From NCBI GenBank assembly GCA_028554645.1, contig JAQOOI010000061.1:124001-188000 (forward strand): DNA of 64,000 bases, in the 5' to 3' direction. The notes under the pieces are model-generated. The model worked only from the letters and a program-made list of their open reading frames with translations, was not told the DNA's origin and ran no database searches. The first letter of the stretch is position 1. Each line of letters begins with the position of its first letter. This document shows, in pieces, positions 9,714 through 21,874 of the stretch. A program made the translations under genes and the position numbers. Source of the DNA: Omphalotus guepiniiformis. Taxonomy: Eukaryota > Basidiomycota > Agaricomycetes > Agaricales > Omphalotaceae.

Positions 9714-12700
9714 TCACTCCGGCAACATCGCCAATGCCCTCCCCAACGTCTCCTCATCCAATGCCCTCAACCTCAAACACTTGTTAAACAATTTCTTATC
9801 CACCGGAAACAGCATCCTGCTTGCTAAATGCTGCCCAGCTACAAGCGACTTGATAACTGCCGCAATAAGCCTCTGCTTTTGCACGTTGATCAGCGGCTCC
9901 AGATGCATGAACGTCGGCAGCGGTGCGAGCGCACCAAACACCTCAGGGTGCGCAGGAGTAGACAGATTTGATGTCTCGGAGTCGATTGAAACACTTTCGT
10001 TAGGAGAGGTCGGGTCGATGAATGCTGGTAGGAGATTATATTGGTGAAGTTGAGATAGGTAGATACCTGGAGCGGGTGTAAGATCAATCAACGAGTGAAC
10101 AGGTCCAGTACTCAAATTTCCCACCTATGAAGGGTATACAAACCGACGACACCATCCCAGATTTCTCTCCCGAAGTACCCGCCCTGCTCCTCCCAGATCC
10201 ATCGGGCCCACCACCACTAACGACGGAAGCCGGAGCGTGTGACGCTGTCTCAACAGGTTTCGGATCCACAATCGAATCAACAGAAGACCGGATGTGCTTG
10301 AAATTGTCAACGTTCGCTGTGTAAAGCTTGAAATCGTGAAACATCCGAGTCTCCCAAAGCGTCAGTCGGCCCATCGACTTGCGCATCGCACGCGTTACCC
10401 ATTCGCTCCGAAGGCCTGTCACTATCGCAACAAGTGTGTTGAAGCTGCTTCGCTGGTATGATTTCTGTGTATATATAAAAACTCATATGACGAGAGGAAT
10501 ACGCAAGATTAACAGAACAAAAACGTACCCAAGCAATCTTCAGAAATCTTGCAAATACCAACGGTCTATCCGCTGGCTGCGTCAACACGATCTCCGATAC
10601 AGTGAAGTTCACCATCAAGTTGAACCTCGCTCTGACCGCCCCAAGCGCGCTCGTCTTCTCAGGGCACCGATTTTCTGCCTTCCACCTCGCCCGATCTTTG
10701 AGGAACTGTGCCCAATCGAGCGTGTTGACTTCCTCGCAGTACATCCAGTCCTCTGAAAGGAGCTCCTCAAATCTGATTGTCATGAACAATTCCCTATCGA
10801 TCATAGCGAAATGCTGTGCAAGCTCATCCGCGCGGTGCATCAGAATGAACGACCGGTGTGTTTTCGGCTGTCCCTCGGACGGGTTGTTGGCAAATTTCGA
10901 TACGAGTGGTGGCCCTGGCCGGCTGGACATGGGAGGTATGTCAGATGACAGTCGACTTTGAAGAATTTCGAGTGGGACGGCGTCCTCTGGAGCGGGTTTT
11001 GCGTCACCTGTACGAGGTGGAGATGTTAGATGGTTGGGTTGCGGTATTATGGGCGTTTTGACCGAATCGTCTTTGCCAATTTTCCCTTCTACGGAATTGT
11101 CGCTTTCTTGACTTGACTCTGCCTCAAGCTCAAAGGTGCCGTAATCTGCCTCCCTCTGTTCTTCGTCTTCGTCGCTCTCGTCATCCGAAAACCTCGGCGC
11201 CTCGTCACTATAATCACCAGCTGCCAACCTCTCCCGGATTGTCTTAACCCATCCATCGACCTTGCTCGCTTTCTCCATTTGTTTCTCGGGACTAATTTGT
11301 CCCTCCAGCCTTTTCAGTGCATCCTCCACATCCCCAACTTCCTCATCGTCCGTCAGAGAATCCACAAGTGCATTCATCTGCCACTGTTGAATGTTCCCGC
11401 CTAAACCACCCGCAGCTGAGTTCGTCGACGTTGATGACGCAGCCGAGGCAGAAGCAGAGCTCGTGGCAGAGACAACAGATGAGCGAGATATGATCCCCAT
11501 AGATGAGACCGTCTCAGGTCGTTGAACAAACTCGAAGTCTCTTCGAAGAGGAAGACGACGGGGTGGCCGACGCAACCCAGGCGGAGCTGCGGGGCCGCTA
11601 CCGTCAATTCTGGTGAACTCTTCGCTCGAGTTATCAGAGTCGAGCTCATCGATAGAGACAACATCAAACTGCCACGGTGAGCGAAAGGCGGGAAACCTTG
11701 CAGAAGCTCGATTCCCCGAAAGAGGCTCGCCGAAAGAATCTGTTGAGGATGTCCGCGCGAGCGAGACTCGTGATGCGCGACGAGGCATCTGATCTGATCG
11801 TTCTGCTCTACCTTCATAGTGTCCGTCATCTCCGAGATTCACCAAGCTCTCGTTGACCTCCTGCACACTCGTCGTGACTCCGTAGTCCTCTTCAGACATA
11901 GTCTCTGCTATGGATATTCGATCCGAATGTTGCCCTGGAGTAGGGTACTCCGGAGGAAGTTCAAGCGGTATAGAAGCCGCAGGTGACGCAGATAACGCTT
12001 CTACTGACGTCGACACCTTTCCTGTAGGTGGTACTGATACAGATATAGGGGTCTTTATTGATCTTGTTGGGGAGGATATCGGAGTTGAGTCGTTCATAGA
12101 CCGCGAAGTTGATCCTGAAGGCATTTCTGCACCTGATGATGTTGAAGGTCGGGAGCTGAACGAACGCTTGAGCGGACTTTTCAACGAAGGTAATGAAGTC
12201 GCCGGCACCACCGTCGCTTTTGATCCCTGTTTTCGGGGTGTTTGCTGGCTCTCAATCAACCGCAGATAGCTGTCCACACCGCCATTGACACTCAAAAGAT
12301 CCCTCGCATCCACGGTTAGTTCAAGGTCAAACGCGGAGACATCCGCACAACCTCCAACCATTCTCCCCGCAAGTCCTGCAGAACTTGTTCGACCTCCTAG
12401 ACCTCCTGTCGTTGCCGCCCTGCTCAATGAAATTCCGCCACTACCACTGTTCAATGTCCTTTTCCATCGTCCAAGGCGTCCGATAGTTTTAACAAGGACT
12501 CTTGAGAAAGTACTGTGGTGAATGGGCAGGTTTGTTGCGGTTTGTGCTAACGAAGTATTAGCCAGACTCCCCGACGCAGCCATTCGCCCTTCTTCGGGTC
12601 CTGGTGCGAAATCTGTTCGTTGCAATATTGACAAGGAAGATAGCGGTATAGACGAGGGCCCAGAAGGACTTAGGTTTATTGTCGACCCCAGTGCCCCAAC

Positions 12701-15700
12701 AAGATGGATATTACTCAGAGGACCATTTGCGTATGGGTAACAGGACGAAGAATCATCGGGAAGGAAATCCAAATCGAGGTCGGAGTCGCCGTCGTCAACA
12801 GTGAGTTTGCGCGTGGCTTCCGCAAACTTCTCGCCAAGGATGTGTTCTTTAGCCTTGGTTTCAGAACCTGTTGACTCGGTCTTGGAATCAGGGTGCGCTT
12901 GTGATTTAGGCCTGGAAATTGAACTTGTTTTTGAAAGCGTTGAAGGATTATTTCGCGTGTATGTCCTGACACATTCCTTTGCAACCTTCTTTAACTTCTT
13001 GACAATGCTCTGAAAACAAGTAAAATTGAGACAACTGATCATGGAGCAAAAATTGAGACAGAACTTACTAGGCCATCACTCGCCCTCGACGGAACCGAAG
13101 ACTTTATATTACCACCCTGGCTTCGTATCCTTTCCTTTTCTCGCATCTCCGCCTCTGCCAAATCGCGACTCATGTCATTCAACCACCCCGCCACCAAGAG
13201 CCTGAGTTCCATATTTGGCACGAAGTCGACCGCGAAAAACGTGTGAATCCAGTACCTGAACGCCACAAATGTGCGGACCCGAACAATGCGGCGAACAAGT
13301 TCATCATGATCCGTCGACTCGTCAGCTTTCGCCTTGCCATTACTAGCAGTCGAGGCAACCGCATCAACATTCGTAGGTCGACCCAAAGCCCAACAAAACC
13401 TTCCTATCAATAACCTCGCAAGATCTACACCGCTCACATACGTTCTATACGTGAGGAAGAAATTCAGCAGCTCGTCGTAATCCAACTCCGACGTCAGCTG
13501 CGCAAGCCAACGTTCAATTGTTGCTGCAAGAAGAATACGCGGTTTCTCAATGCCATCGTCGCTAATGCTGAGAGCCATGTTCGAGGCCATTCCAGATAAA
13601 TTACCAGAAGAGACGCGTAAACTAGGCGCTGGCGCATCAGTGGATCTAGTTTTGCCTTTGTGACTTTTCCCAGCGACAGATGGGCCTGCGCCAGAAGACA
13701 AGCTATCGTGCGATACCGACGCATTGTCTCTGCTATGATTGTCACCTGCATCACTTGAGGAAACGAGCTCGCCCCATATAACAAAACGTGGATCGTCCTT
13801 TGGCGCTGCACCTGGAGTATCGCTCGAGCTTAGCTTCACGGGCGTACTCTCTGGTGCTGAAAACCCGTCATCAAGAAGGTCTAATATTGGCAAACCCCGA
13901 TAAGTTTGGAGGACGTCAAATGTCTCCGTGGGGTAGATGGTGTACCTCGAAAGCACAGAGGAGAGGGGATCATGTGTTTGTTCGCTATTTTGAAGACTTG
14001 GGGTGGCGGGTGAGGAGGAGGTTGATGCCTCACTGCCATCTCCTAACGGATCGGCTGAGGAGCGGCGAGCTTCCTCGTTATCTAGAGACACCAAAAATGA
14101 TAGCTTCGGCACTGAAGTGTCCGAAGTCCCACCCGTAGGCGTAGACAGTGCCGGAGCTGAAAAAGGATCGGGACTTTGACCATGAGACGACGATGATTCA
14201 CTCTCAGAGGTGGGCGCAGAGATATCACGAGAGGAGCCTGTTGGTGATGGTGTATCTGGTCCACCAATTGAAGGTCCAGTATTTGACTCACTCTCAAGAC
14301 CACTGTCCGCTATGGGCGCAACTCCTTCACTCGACTTCCAATTCTCCGGCGTTGCCGTAACATCTCTGTCCCGGTCCCTCAAACGAATGGCCGACCTCTG
14401 TCTCTCCAGCTCCCTGTCCCTTCCAATTCCAGCCGCTACACGTATCTCCCCCGCTGTCATTTCGGCTACGTCCCCAAAGTCAATTTCTTCCCCCAGTCCC
14501 AAATCTCCCCCAAGATCAAGCTCCGCCAGTTTCATCTTATCTTCACCGCGCGAAGCAGGTGCAGCGGAGGATGTAGGAATAGCTGTCAAGCCACTTTCAA
14601 AACTCTGCATCTCCCTCAGATGTCTCGGTGCTTTGAGACCACCGATTCCCAATCCGTTCAGGCTCGGCGAGAATGGTTTGGGAGTTGGGCTCTCAAAGTT
14701 GACTCCCGAACCAAATGGTCTTGCAACAAATGCGGGGAATGCCACGTGGGCTTTGTCGTCCCGCACTCCCTCACTCCCAGAAGAACTAGTGCGTTCAAAG
14801 AACAGGCTATGGGACTTCTGTGGTGAGTAAGAGGTGGAAGGTGCACTTGCACCTCCTCCATTCCACCCAAAAGCACCAGTTCCTCCAGAATGTGTAGTAG
14901 AGGTTGAAGCAGTGTTGGGCATAGAACCCCAGCCCATCACCTCCCCGAAAGTGTCTCCTTTCTTCTTGGCATCTCCCATGTGACTTTGGGTACTCACTCC
15001 GTCGCGACTTGAGCCGGCTCCGTATATGTACGTTGCACTAGTGCTACCAAGGTTATGCCCCATAACTCTCGGCATATCCGCAGCCGTCACGCTGAGTGAA
15101 TGCATCCTACCACCGGCATATGCCCCAGCGGAGAACTGAAGGTGGTTCGCATGCCCGGCACCCCAAAAGCCGTGCTCGCTAACCACAGAGCCATGGCTCG
15201 AGGTGCTCAAATCCGGGTTCGATCTCGGCTTCTTCAACTTCCTCGGTTGACTACTGGATCCGGAGCTTGAAGACGGCGCAGTTCCCAACAATGCATTGAT
15301 ACTGATTCTACTGCGTGAATGCCGTTTTGTCTTGGAGGCGCGAGAGTAGGACTGGGACTGTTGATGGTGGGAAGGGCGCGGGGAAGTTGTAGGGGATTTA
15401 CTGGACGAAGCAGGAGATTTGGTGATGGATTTGGATTTAGAGGATTGAGGGGATTTGGAGGAATAGTGAGCTTGGGATGGTGGATATTTGGAGAGAACAA
15501 GATTATCTTCTGCTTGGGCAGCGAAAGCGCCGGGTGCAGTCATAGCTCGATGACTAAGTATAACAAAGACAGTTAGTCACATACGCGAGACAGAAGGTGT
15601 CAAACCGTAAGAAAAATGATATATCTATGCATCCACTTGTTTGTTTGAGCTTCGTTGTATTTCTTAGGCGTATCGCCTTCGATCCAGCACAATCCAACTA

Positions 15701-16440
15701 TACAATATTCTCCCTCCGTCACCTCCCAAATATACAGCAACCCAGATCTTCCACAAATATGAAGACAGGACAACTCACCCAACACGAAAGCGCTCCCCTC
15801 CATGCTGCCCTACAAATGCTGTGATCGCGAATGGCGATCTTAATGCAGGTCCGACGCCCAACAGCGCGTCATATCGTCGCTTGAGCTCGATAGCACATTG
15901 CGCTGAAGTCGTTTCTACGAAGCTAGCATCCGCTGAGGAGGATTGAAAGCGCGTTAGCGCCCAAGAAACAACATAGATAATTGGGTTGCACTCACGTCCG
16001 AGAATGATCTCAGCACCAGCTAGTTCCGGCGGGAGCGGTCTCCCCACAGCGGCCACGCCTGTAGAGATGTCGTTACTCTGAGGCGTAGGCGAAGTCAAAG
16101 TGGTATTGAGTTCGTCCGAGGGGTTCGGATCAGACGCTGCGTACGCAAAGGAGACTGATTCGCCTGATACTATTGGGATAGGTATACGAGGTTGTTGTCG
16201 TTCCAACCCCGTTACAAGCGTTAGTGAAGATATCGCTGGAGATGCGGAAGTCGAGGTGGAAAGCTGCGCGCCGTCAATGGATGCTTCAGTGGGCGCCTCA
16301 TCAATACCCTGGTTCGCATCCAAGCTTGGAGGCAGGTCGACTGATGCAAAGATTGGCGAGCCACTGGAAGGTAGGATTGGCGGTAAAGATGGGGGTCCAG
16401 AAGAAAGTGGTGAAGACGAAGAATCTGGCAAGGAATCCAT
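9714..16440 (-). CDS. Ras-type guanine nucleotide exchange factor, Lte1-like
   Basis: A single long gene of roughly 2,100 residues. The likely start is 16440 (MDSLPDSSSSPLSSG). Exon 1 ends in EIILG, and a short intron gives PDASFVETTSAQCAIELKRR. An intron of about 215 nt then leads in phase into ERFRVG-HRAMTAPGAFAAQ near 15550, so the ATG at 15543 is internal. The RasGEF_N domain follows a disordered, serine-rich stretch: ILLAATIERWLAQLTSELDY, then DELLNFFLTYRTYVSGVDLA and VRTFVAFRYWIHTFF. An intron at 13010-13068 precedes another low-complexity region of several hundred residues. The catalytic RasGEF (Cdc25 homology) domain is C-terminal: DELAQHFAMIDRELFMTIR, LMVNFTVSEIVL, NTLVAIVTGLRSEWVTR, then CIPFIG-IYLSQLHQYN across a splice. 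The wide separation of RasGEF_N and catalytic domain matches Lte1, a mitotic exit/cell polarity regulator in yeast. The GTPase partner is unknown. It is divergent to ASF1. Confidence 0.85.
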
Positions 16441-17047
16441 CGAGTATTCGTATGGGTTCGTATGGAATTGAAACTCAAGCGCGTAATATCGTTATAGTCG
16501 TATTGTGTACCGTGCGAATGCCGGTAGTATCGTACACTTAGTCGTACAATCCACGAGTTAAGAAGAGAGTCGGTATAAGCAAGGGAGTCGAAGTTGTCCG
16601 GAGGAAAGCACGTAGCCCAATGTGAAAGATTCGGGGAAGAAGAAAGAGGCTTCAAAATGACATGCTCCAGGGAAATGATTAGAAAGGATTTGTCTTTGAG
16701 TTCCGGACGTGATTCAGTCGAGCCTGTGGTGAATTTGCAGGTCTGCAGATATAAATCGCAAGTAGAGTTAGGGCGAATGGTTCTTGAGGAGCTTGCTAAG
16801 CAATTACGAATGTACGAGTGCCGCTCTCGTCGACGAGAATGAGTCAATCAGCCGGAGCTACTCGTATGAGTAACAGCCAATCAACTATAAGCTTTCTTGA
16901 CCGTCCTTCTTCGACCTTGTACTCCTTATATTGGTACCGGCCGAGTTTCGAGCAGAAGATAACTTCGAAACAAAAGAGGATGATTGAGGGAACAGGAAAC
17001 AAGCTCAAGCAGACAAAGAGGAACAAAAACAAAAGCTTGAATGGAAC

Positions 17048-17055
17048 CACGTGAC
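17048..17055. promoter_or_regulatory. CACGTGAC E-box in the RasGEF/ASF1 divergent promoter
   Basis: The gap 16441-17387 between the RasGEF start (-) and the ASF1 start (+) contains no gene I can support; several short open frames there show no recognisable domain. CACGTGAC lies 340 bases upstream of the ASF1 ATG. It is a Cbf1-type class B bHLH site by sequence; use in vivo is inferred. Confidence 0.4.
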
Positions 17056-17387
17056 TATCGTACCGCTTTTGTGCCTCCCACATCGTTGTCGCGTCGCCCA
17101 TTCCTCCAAACTTTTCCATCGTCAACGTTGATTCCATCGGGGAAATCGGTCGCAATTCTCGTCTCTTGACAGCAAAAAAACAGTGTCTGACATAGAAACA
17201 ACGCGATTCTGACCTTCAGTTAGCATCAACACACTACACTCAGCCACGTCGTCCAGTCCCACATCGCTGGATTCGTTGTAACCCAAAGTACGCGCTTTTC
17301 TGTCTCTAGAGATGTTGTGGGCTAACAGAAAATGGAACTTTCTCTATAGTATCCAAATCGACGTACATTTACGCGAAACGTATATAC

Positions 17388-18186
17388 ATGTCCATCGTAA
17401 CCATTCGTGTAAGTCAAGTGATTCCTCAGCTCACCTGCTAGTTTCTAACCATATTTGCACCTTTGCCATGGCGTTGTCCCGTACCCCGATGCACCTTACT
17501 CCTCATTTCACGTGTGTAGAACGTAGAGTTCCTTAACAACCCAGCACGCTTCACAGATCCTTACCGGTTCCGTGTAACCTTCGAATGCATCGCTCCCTTA
17601 CCTGACGACCTCGAATGGAAACTGATATACGTCTCCTCACCTGAAAACGCGTCTCTCGATCAAGAGCTTGATTCGTGTCTTGTCGGTCCAGTACCTCCGG
17701 GAGTCAATTCTTTCGAGTTCGCATCGCCTTCTCCAGATCCCAAGTTGGTTCCTGAAGGCGACCTTTTGGGTGTCGCAGCACTAATTCTGACTGGTAGCTA
17801 TGCTGATCAGGAGTTTGTTCGAGTGGGGTACTATCAGAACACAGAATATGAAGGTGGCGAGGAAGAGAAGGAGGCAATGCAAGGGAAAAAGGTCATTGTA
17901 GAGAGACTGGTGAGAGACGTCAACAAGAAGCCTCGAGTGACAAGATTCCAGATTAAATGGTGTGTCATATTCATGCTGTCTCTTAAACTTTCTTCGTAAA
18001 CGCCTTTCTGCATTCAGGGACGTGTCACCACCTTCACATCTTCTATCTGGCTCAACAGCGACAGCTGGCGCGGCCACTTCAGCTGCTGTACCTTCTGCAG
18101 ATGATCTCGTTGATGAGGCAGAGGAGCAGAAAATGCAAGGCGTTGAGGAGAGTGGAGAGAGAAAGAGCGGTATACCAATATCATAA
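17388..18186 (+). CDS. ASF1: histone chaperone Asf1
   Basis: Three exons. Exon 1 is tiny, from ATG 17388, encoding MSIVTIR before a GTAAGT donor. An intron of about 110 nt ends at CACGTGTAG, giving NVEFLNNPARFTDPYRFRVT. The immunoglobulin-like Asf1 core is complete and strongly conserved: FECIAPLPDDLEWKLIYVSS, GPVPPGVNSFEF, PEGDLLGVAALILTGSYADQ and FVRVGYYQNTEY, then RDVNKKPRVTRFQIKW. The acidic pocket residues that bind histone H3 (V..EDLEWK region) are present. A second intron at about 17960-18017 separates the core from a short acidic tail rich in Glu, Ala and Ser that ends at 18186. The protein carries H3-H4 dimers during replication-coupled and independent nucleosome assembly. It is divergent to the RasGEF gene and convergent with the membrane protein gene at 18380. 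Confidence 0.95.
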
Positions 18187-18379
18187 TGGGTCGAGGGCTT
18201 TTTGTTTGTCTACTCTGTATTTTTATGCTTGCTTGTTGTTCAATCTACATATCAGTGCTAGACCCCGTCTTCACTGTCATCTGCATCACTGGGATGTTTG
18301 AGAACCTGCCAGCCGATAAAAATATTCGAGTGTCCGATTCCGAACGTATGTACCTAGTAAAACTTGTGATCGTAATTTC

Positions 18380-18904
18380 TCAAACCGCCTCCTCACATGC
18401 TCGTTTCCAAATTTCAGGGCCTCCAAATTTCCTCTCCAGTGCACTCCTGACTACGATCAGCACAAGCACAATCGCCTCCAACAACGACAACACCATCTGC
18501 ACAAAAATCAACCAAACGAACGTCCCTCTATCTTGACCCTTCACCGACGTGAGCTTCCTCAGCACAAAAACAGCAGAAACAATTGTAAGCCCAAATGCCC
18601 CCAACCATAACGCTGCAAGTAGCGCGCCGCAGACCACGCTCGGAAGAGTTGACGATATCGAAGATGGTGGACGATGTTTCAAGTCAAGCCTAGGATGGAC
18701 AATCACAATTTCCTTCGCAGCTTTCCTATAGTCGGCGACGAGAATCGACGTGTGGTATGCAAGTGTGAAGAGAAACAAGATGGGGATGACATAGAGGCTG
18801 TCAGACCCGAGATGTAGCATGGAGAAAATGAATGTTGTGGTGCTAACGAAGAGCGAGACGCAGGTGAGTACAAAGAGTACAGGAACTTGAAGCATAGGTC
18901 CCAT
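18380..18904 (-). CDS. four-pass membrane protein of unknown function
   Basis: A single-exon frame of 174 codons from ATG 18904 (MGPMLQVPVLFVLTCVSLFV). Four hydrophobic segments are visible at about residues 6-27, 36-56, 88-112 and 127-150, separated by short polar loops. The longest loop (about 60-86) is basic and proline/serine-rich (RKAAKEIVIVHPRLDLKHRP), and the C-terminus is charged (SALERKFGGPEIWKRACEEA). No catalytic motif or named family is recognisable. Small tetraspan proteins like this are common in agaricomycete genomes. The hydrophobic pattern and the intact frame argue that it is real; location in the plasma or an internal membrane is inferred. The C-termini of this gene and ASF1 face each other with about 190 bases between. 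Confidence 0.65.
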   Translation of the reverse strand: MGPMLQVPVLFVLTCVSLFVSTTTFIFSMLHLGSDSLYVIPILFLFTLAYHTSILVADYRKAAKEIVIVHPRLDLKHRPPSSISSTLPSVVCGALLAALWLGAFGLTIVSAVFVLRKLTSVKGQDRGTFVWLIFVQMVLSLLEAIVLVLIVVRSALERKFGGPEIWKRACEEAV

Positions 18905-19970
18905 TCCGCTCGGCGCGCTGCCAATCGCCTACGATAAGAATCCGACACCAGATGAGAACCCGACACAAGAAATGAATGAATGAATGGAGCTGAAGGAACG
19001 AATGATATTTTGAACGCCGTATAACAGCGTAAATAGTCCCAGTTCTCGCGCTTGCGCAAGAGCTGTAAAGCAGGTCCTGCTCGCCAAATATCCTCCTGCC
19101 TATACCAGAGGCAAAGATCCGTACGTGGCTTGAGTGAGCTGATTCCTCAGAATCAGCACCGCACCTTTATCTATGCAACCCCAGCGAAGATCATACGATC
19201 CAGACTGAGACGAGTCTATCCTCAACAGCGGAAACCATCAAGATCTACTCGCGAACCACCACTGAGCAATTGAACTGTCGAACTGTGAACTTGGAAGGAA
19301 CGAACCAACACTAGATTGATACCGAGGGTCTGAGATGAAAACTCTACTCAAGTCAATTATCCTCGTGCTCCGCTCGTGCTTGACCCTCAGACCCTGCTTG
19401 ACCGGCCTGACCGAAGCCCCTCAGAAACTTGATGCCACAATGCTCACTTGGTATGAATGGAAGTTAAACACAAGGATTCGGGCCTGTGCTACCATCACAT
19501 ATGATGATCATGACTTGAAGCAGTGATAACTTGGTGGACCGAAGAAACACAAGCGAATCCCATTCAGCTGTGTATGCACCTTGGAGATGCCAAGGTTGTG
19601 CCCTTTCGAATTTGTCCTGTAAGTAACTCGAAGAAAGAATCCTGGACCTGGAAATACCTGGAAATACTTGGTAGAGAATGAGATGCAATGCCATTGCCGG
19701 TCATGCGCGCGCACTAGCCGCAAGCCTGAGAGCCGCAAAACCGGAATTGAAAACTTCGACCGCGTCCGCAAGTCACTTACTTCTATTATGAAGTTCAACA
19801 ACCAATGGCATCCGCTGCAAAGCTGTCAAGGCTAGCATTAAATTCCAAGAGTATTCCTGCGGTCATAAAGAAGAAGACTTCTCCGGTGTTTCTTACATCG
19901 CGGCGCATCTCAAACCCATGAGTCTTATTTAACAAGGAGCCTGGCACTCTCAAGTTGTCCAGCCTATGGG
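18905..19970. other. intergenic region between divergent genes
   Basis: About 1.07 kb upstream of both the membrane protein gene (-) and the MDR oxidoreductase (+). Short open frames are present, but none has a recognisable domain or credible splice context. It contains a perfect 10-nt direct repeat (acctggaaat, twice) at 19646-19665. Confidence 0.5.
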
Positions 19971-21565
19971 ATGACTTTGCCAACAGCTACTCGTCAATAC
20001 TACTACCCTCAGGTGCGCTTCACTATGCTCTAGATGCTGAAATAAACGAAACTTTTCTGTGATTTTAGATTGGAACGTACAGAAATCTTGTTTTACAGGA
20101 TGTACCTCTAACGCCTCCCAAGGCCTCCGAAGTTCTCGTCAAAATACACGCAGTTTCGCTCCAGGTGAGCCTCAGAGCGTTGACTAACTCCAAAATCCTC
20201 GTGGTACTCACTTTCACGTTGCTATTTAGTATCGCGACTTGCTTACATCTCGCGGATTGTACGGAAACGCGTAAGAATCCAATTCCTCGAATTTCCTATC
20301 CACAAAAGACCTCTCACACACGCAACTCGTTGACACAGGACACCCCCCAACCTTGTCCCTTGCTCTGACCTAGCAGGCGAAATCGTTCACATCGGTGAAG
20401 ACGTGACCGAATGGAAAGTCGGAGATCGTGTTTGTGCCAGTTTCTCTCCTTTACACTATGCTGGAGATCCTACTCCCGAAACCGCAGCTGCAATCGGTGG
20501 AGGCATATCGCATGGTGTGCTAACGCAATACAAAGTATACAAACCGCAGGTATGATTAGTCCCCTTTCCCGCTTGAGGTATATCGATCTTATGGGCAATT
20601 GTCAAGGCTCTGATTGCTATCCCTGAACATCTGAATTACGAAGAAGCTTCTACATTACCGTCAGTCCCAGATACGTCTTCTTAAGCGTATCCACTAACCT
20701 TCACTTCTCCTCTCCTACCAGCTGTGCGGCTCTGTCAGCCTACCACATGCTCACCACTCCCGTCCCAGTTAAAGCAGGGGACACCGTTCTCGTTCTAGGA
20801 ACCGGGGGCGTCTCAATGTAAGTTCAAGTCCACTACCTGAAACCTCACTAACTCACAGCCGTAGGTTCGCTCTTCAATTCGCCACAGTAATGGGCGCAAA
20901 AGTCATCGTGACCTCCTCCTCAGATACGAAACTTGAATTCGCGAAGAGGCTAGGCGCATCGCATCTTATCAATTACAAGAAAACTCCGGACTGGGATAAG
21001 GAGGTTATGAAGGCTACAAACGGACGAGGAGTAGATCATACGATTGAGGTTCGTTCGTGGGTTACCCCGCCTAGTTCTTCAGAATTTTGAACTTTTTTTT
21101 TCCGGCATACTGTAGGTCGGCGGTTCCGGTACACTTCCTCGATCAATAGCCGCCACCCGCTTCGCAGGTTGGGTGCATATCATTGGCATTGTAGCCAACG
21201 TATGTCTGTTCACCTAGCCGCAGCACTTATCTCTTCCTGATCCCATGACATACATAGCTCGACAAACCTGACATGGATCTGAACCAATTTATCATGGCCG
21301 CAGCGGTTAAAGGAATAAAGATGCGAGCAGGAACTGTCGACGTTGGATCAGTCATTCAGTGCGTTCATACTATATTTGCGATTGAGGAGACAGGGATGGC
21401 TTATTTGTTCTTCAATTCCAAGAAATGAACCGGATGCTAATCAGTCATCCCGAAGCGACTCGTCCCATTGTCGACAAAGTTTTCTCCTTTGAAGATGCAG
21501 TAGAAGCATTTGCTTATTTAGAGTCTCAGAAACATGTCGGTAAGGTGGTCATTAGAGTAGCATAA
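19971..21565 (+). CDS. medium-chain dehydrogenase/reductase, quinone-oxidoreductase-like
   Basis: NAD(P)H-dependent oxidoreductase of the MDR superfamily, with about eight short introns. The start at 19971 encodes [14 protein letters not shown]. Exons then read [54 protein letters not shown] and [20 protein letters not shown]. The Rossmann fold follows: [16 protein letters not shown] with the dinucleotide-binding GxGxxx, then [20 protein letters not shown]. The C-terminal part is [20 protein letters not shown]. The positions that carry catalytic zinc in alcohol dehydrogenases read SLQYRDL rather than Cys-His, so this is probably a zinc-independent enzyme closer to quinone oxidoreductases (MDR7-type). 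The substrate is not predictable. Length, about 345 residues after splicing, is normal for the family. The stop at 21563-21565 follows GKVVIRVA. Confidence 0.88.
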
Positions 21566-21874
21566 CATGAACTATTTAAATAAGAGTAGATACATCGAAG
21601 ATATTGTTCCATACTATCTTAGCCTTTGAAGGAATAGATATTCATAAGTTATAATGGACCACGAATTCGTGTTTACCGAACAAACTGCGCGCAATTTCGC
21701 AAGACCGTCCTGAGCCTCTGTAGATTCGAACTTGAAATCAGAAGAGAGTCCCACAGACATAGTCTATCGCGATGAACATTGTCTTCCCCTGACATTGACG
21801 TTCTGGCACTTCCAGGAGCAGGAGCAGAAGCTCATCGATCGGTCGATTGCCTTTACTGGAGAACACCAGGCGAG
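21566..21874. other. short intergenic region between convergent genes
   Basis: A gap of 309 bases between the 3' ends of the MDR gene (+) and the F-box-like gene (-). It presumably holds their 3' untranslated regions; I see nothing else. Confidence 0.5.

Noticed and set aside
9631..10047. Plus-strand frame antisense to the RasGEF catalytic end
   Set aside because: The minus strand encodes conserved RasGEF motifs across the same bases.
15543..15543. ATG at 15543 as the start of the RasGEF gene
   Set aside because: An in-phase splice joins upstream conserved sequence through HRAMTAPG, so this Met is probably internal.
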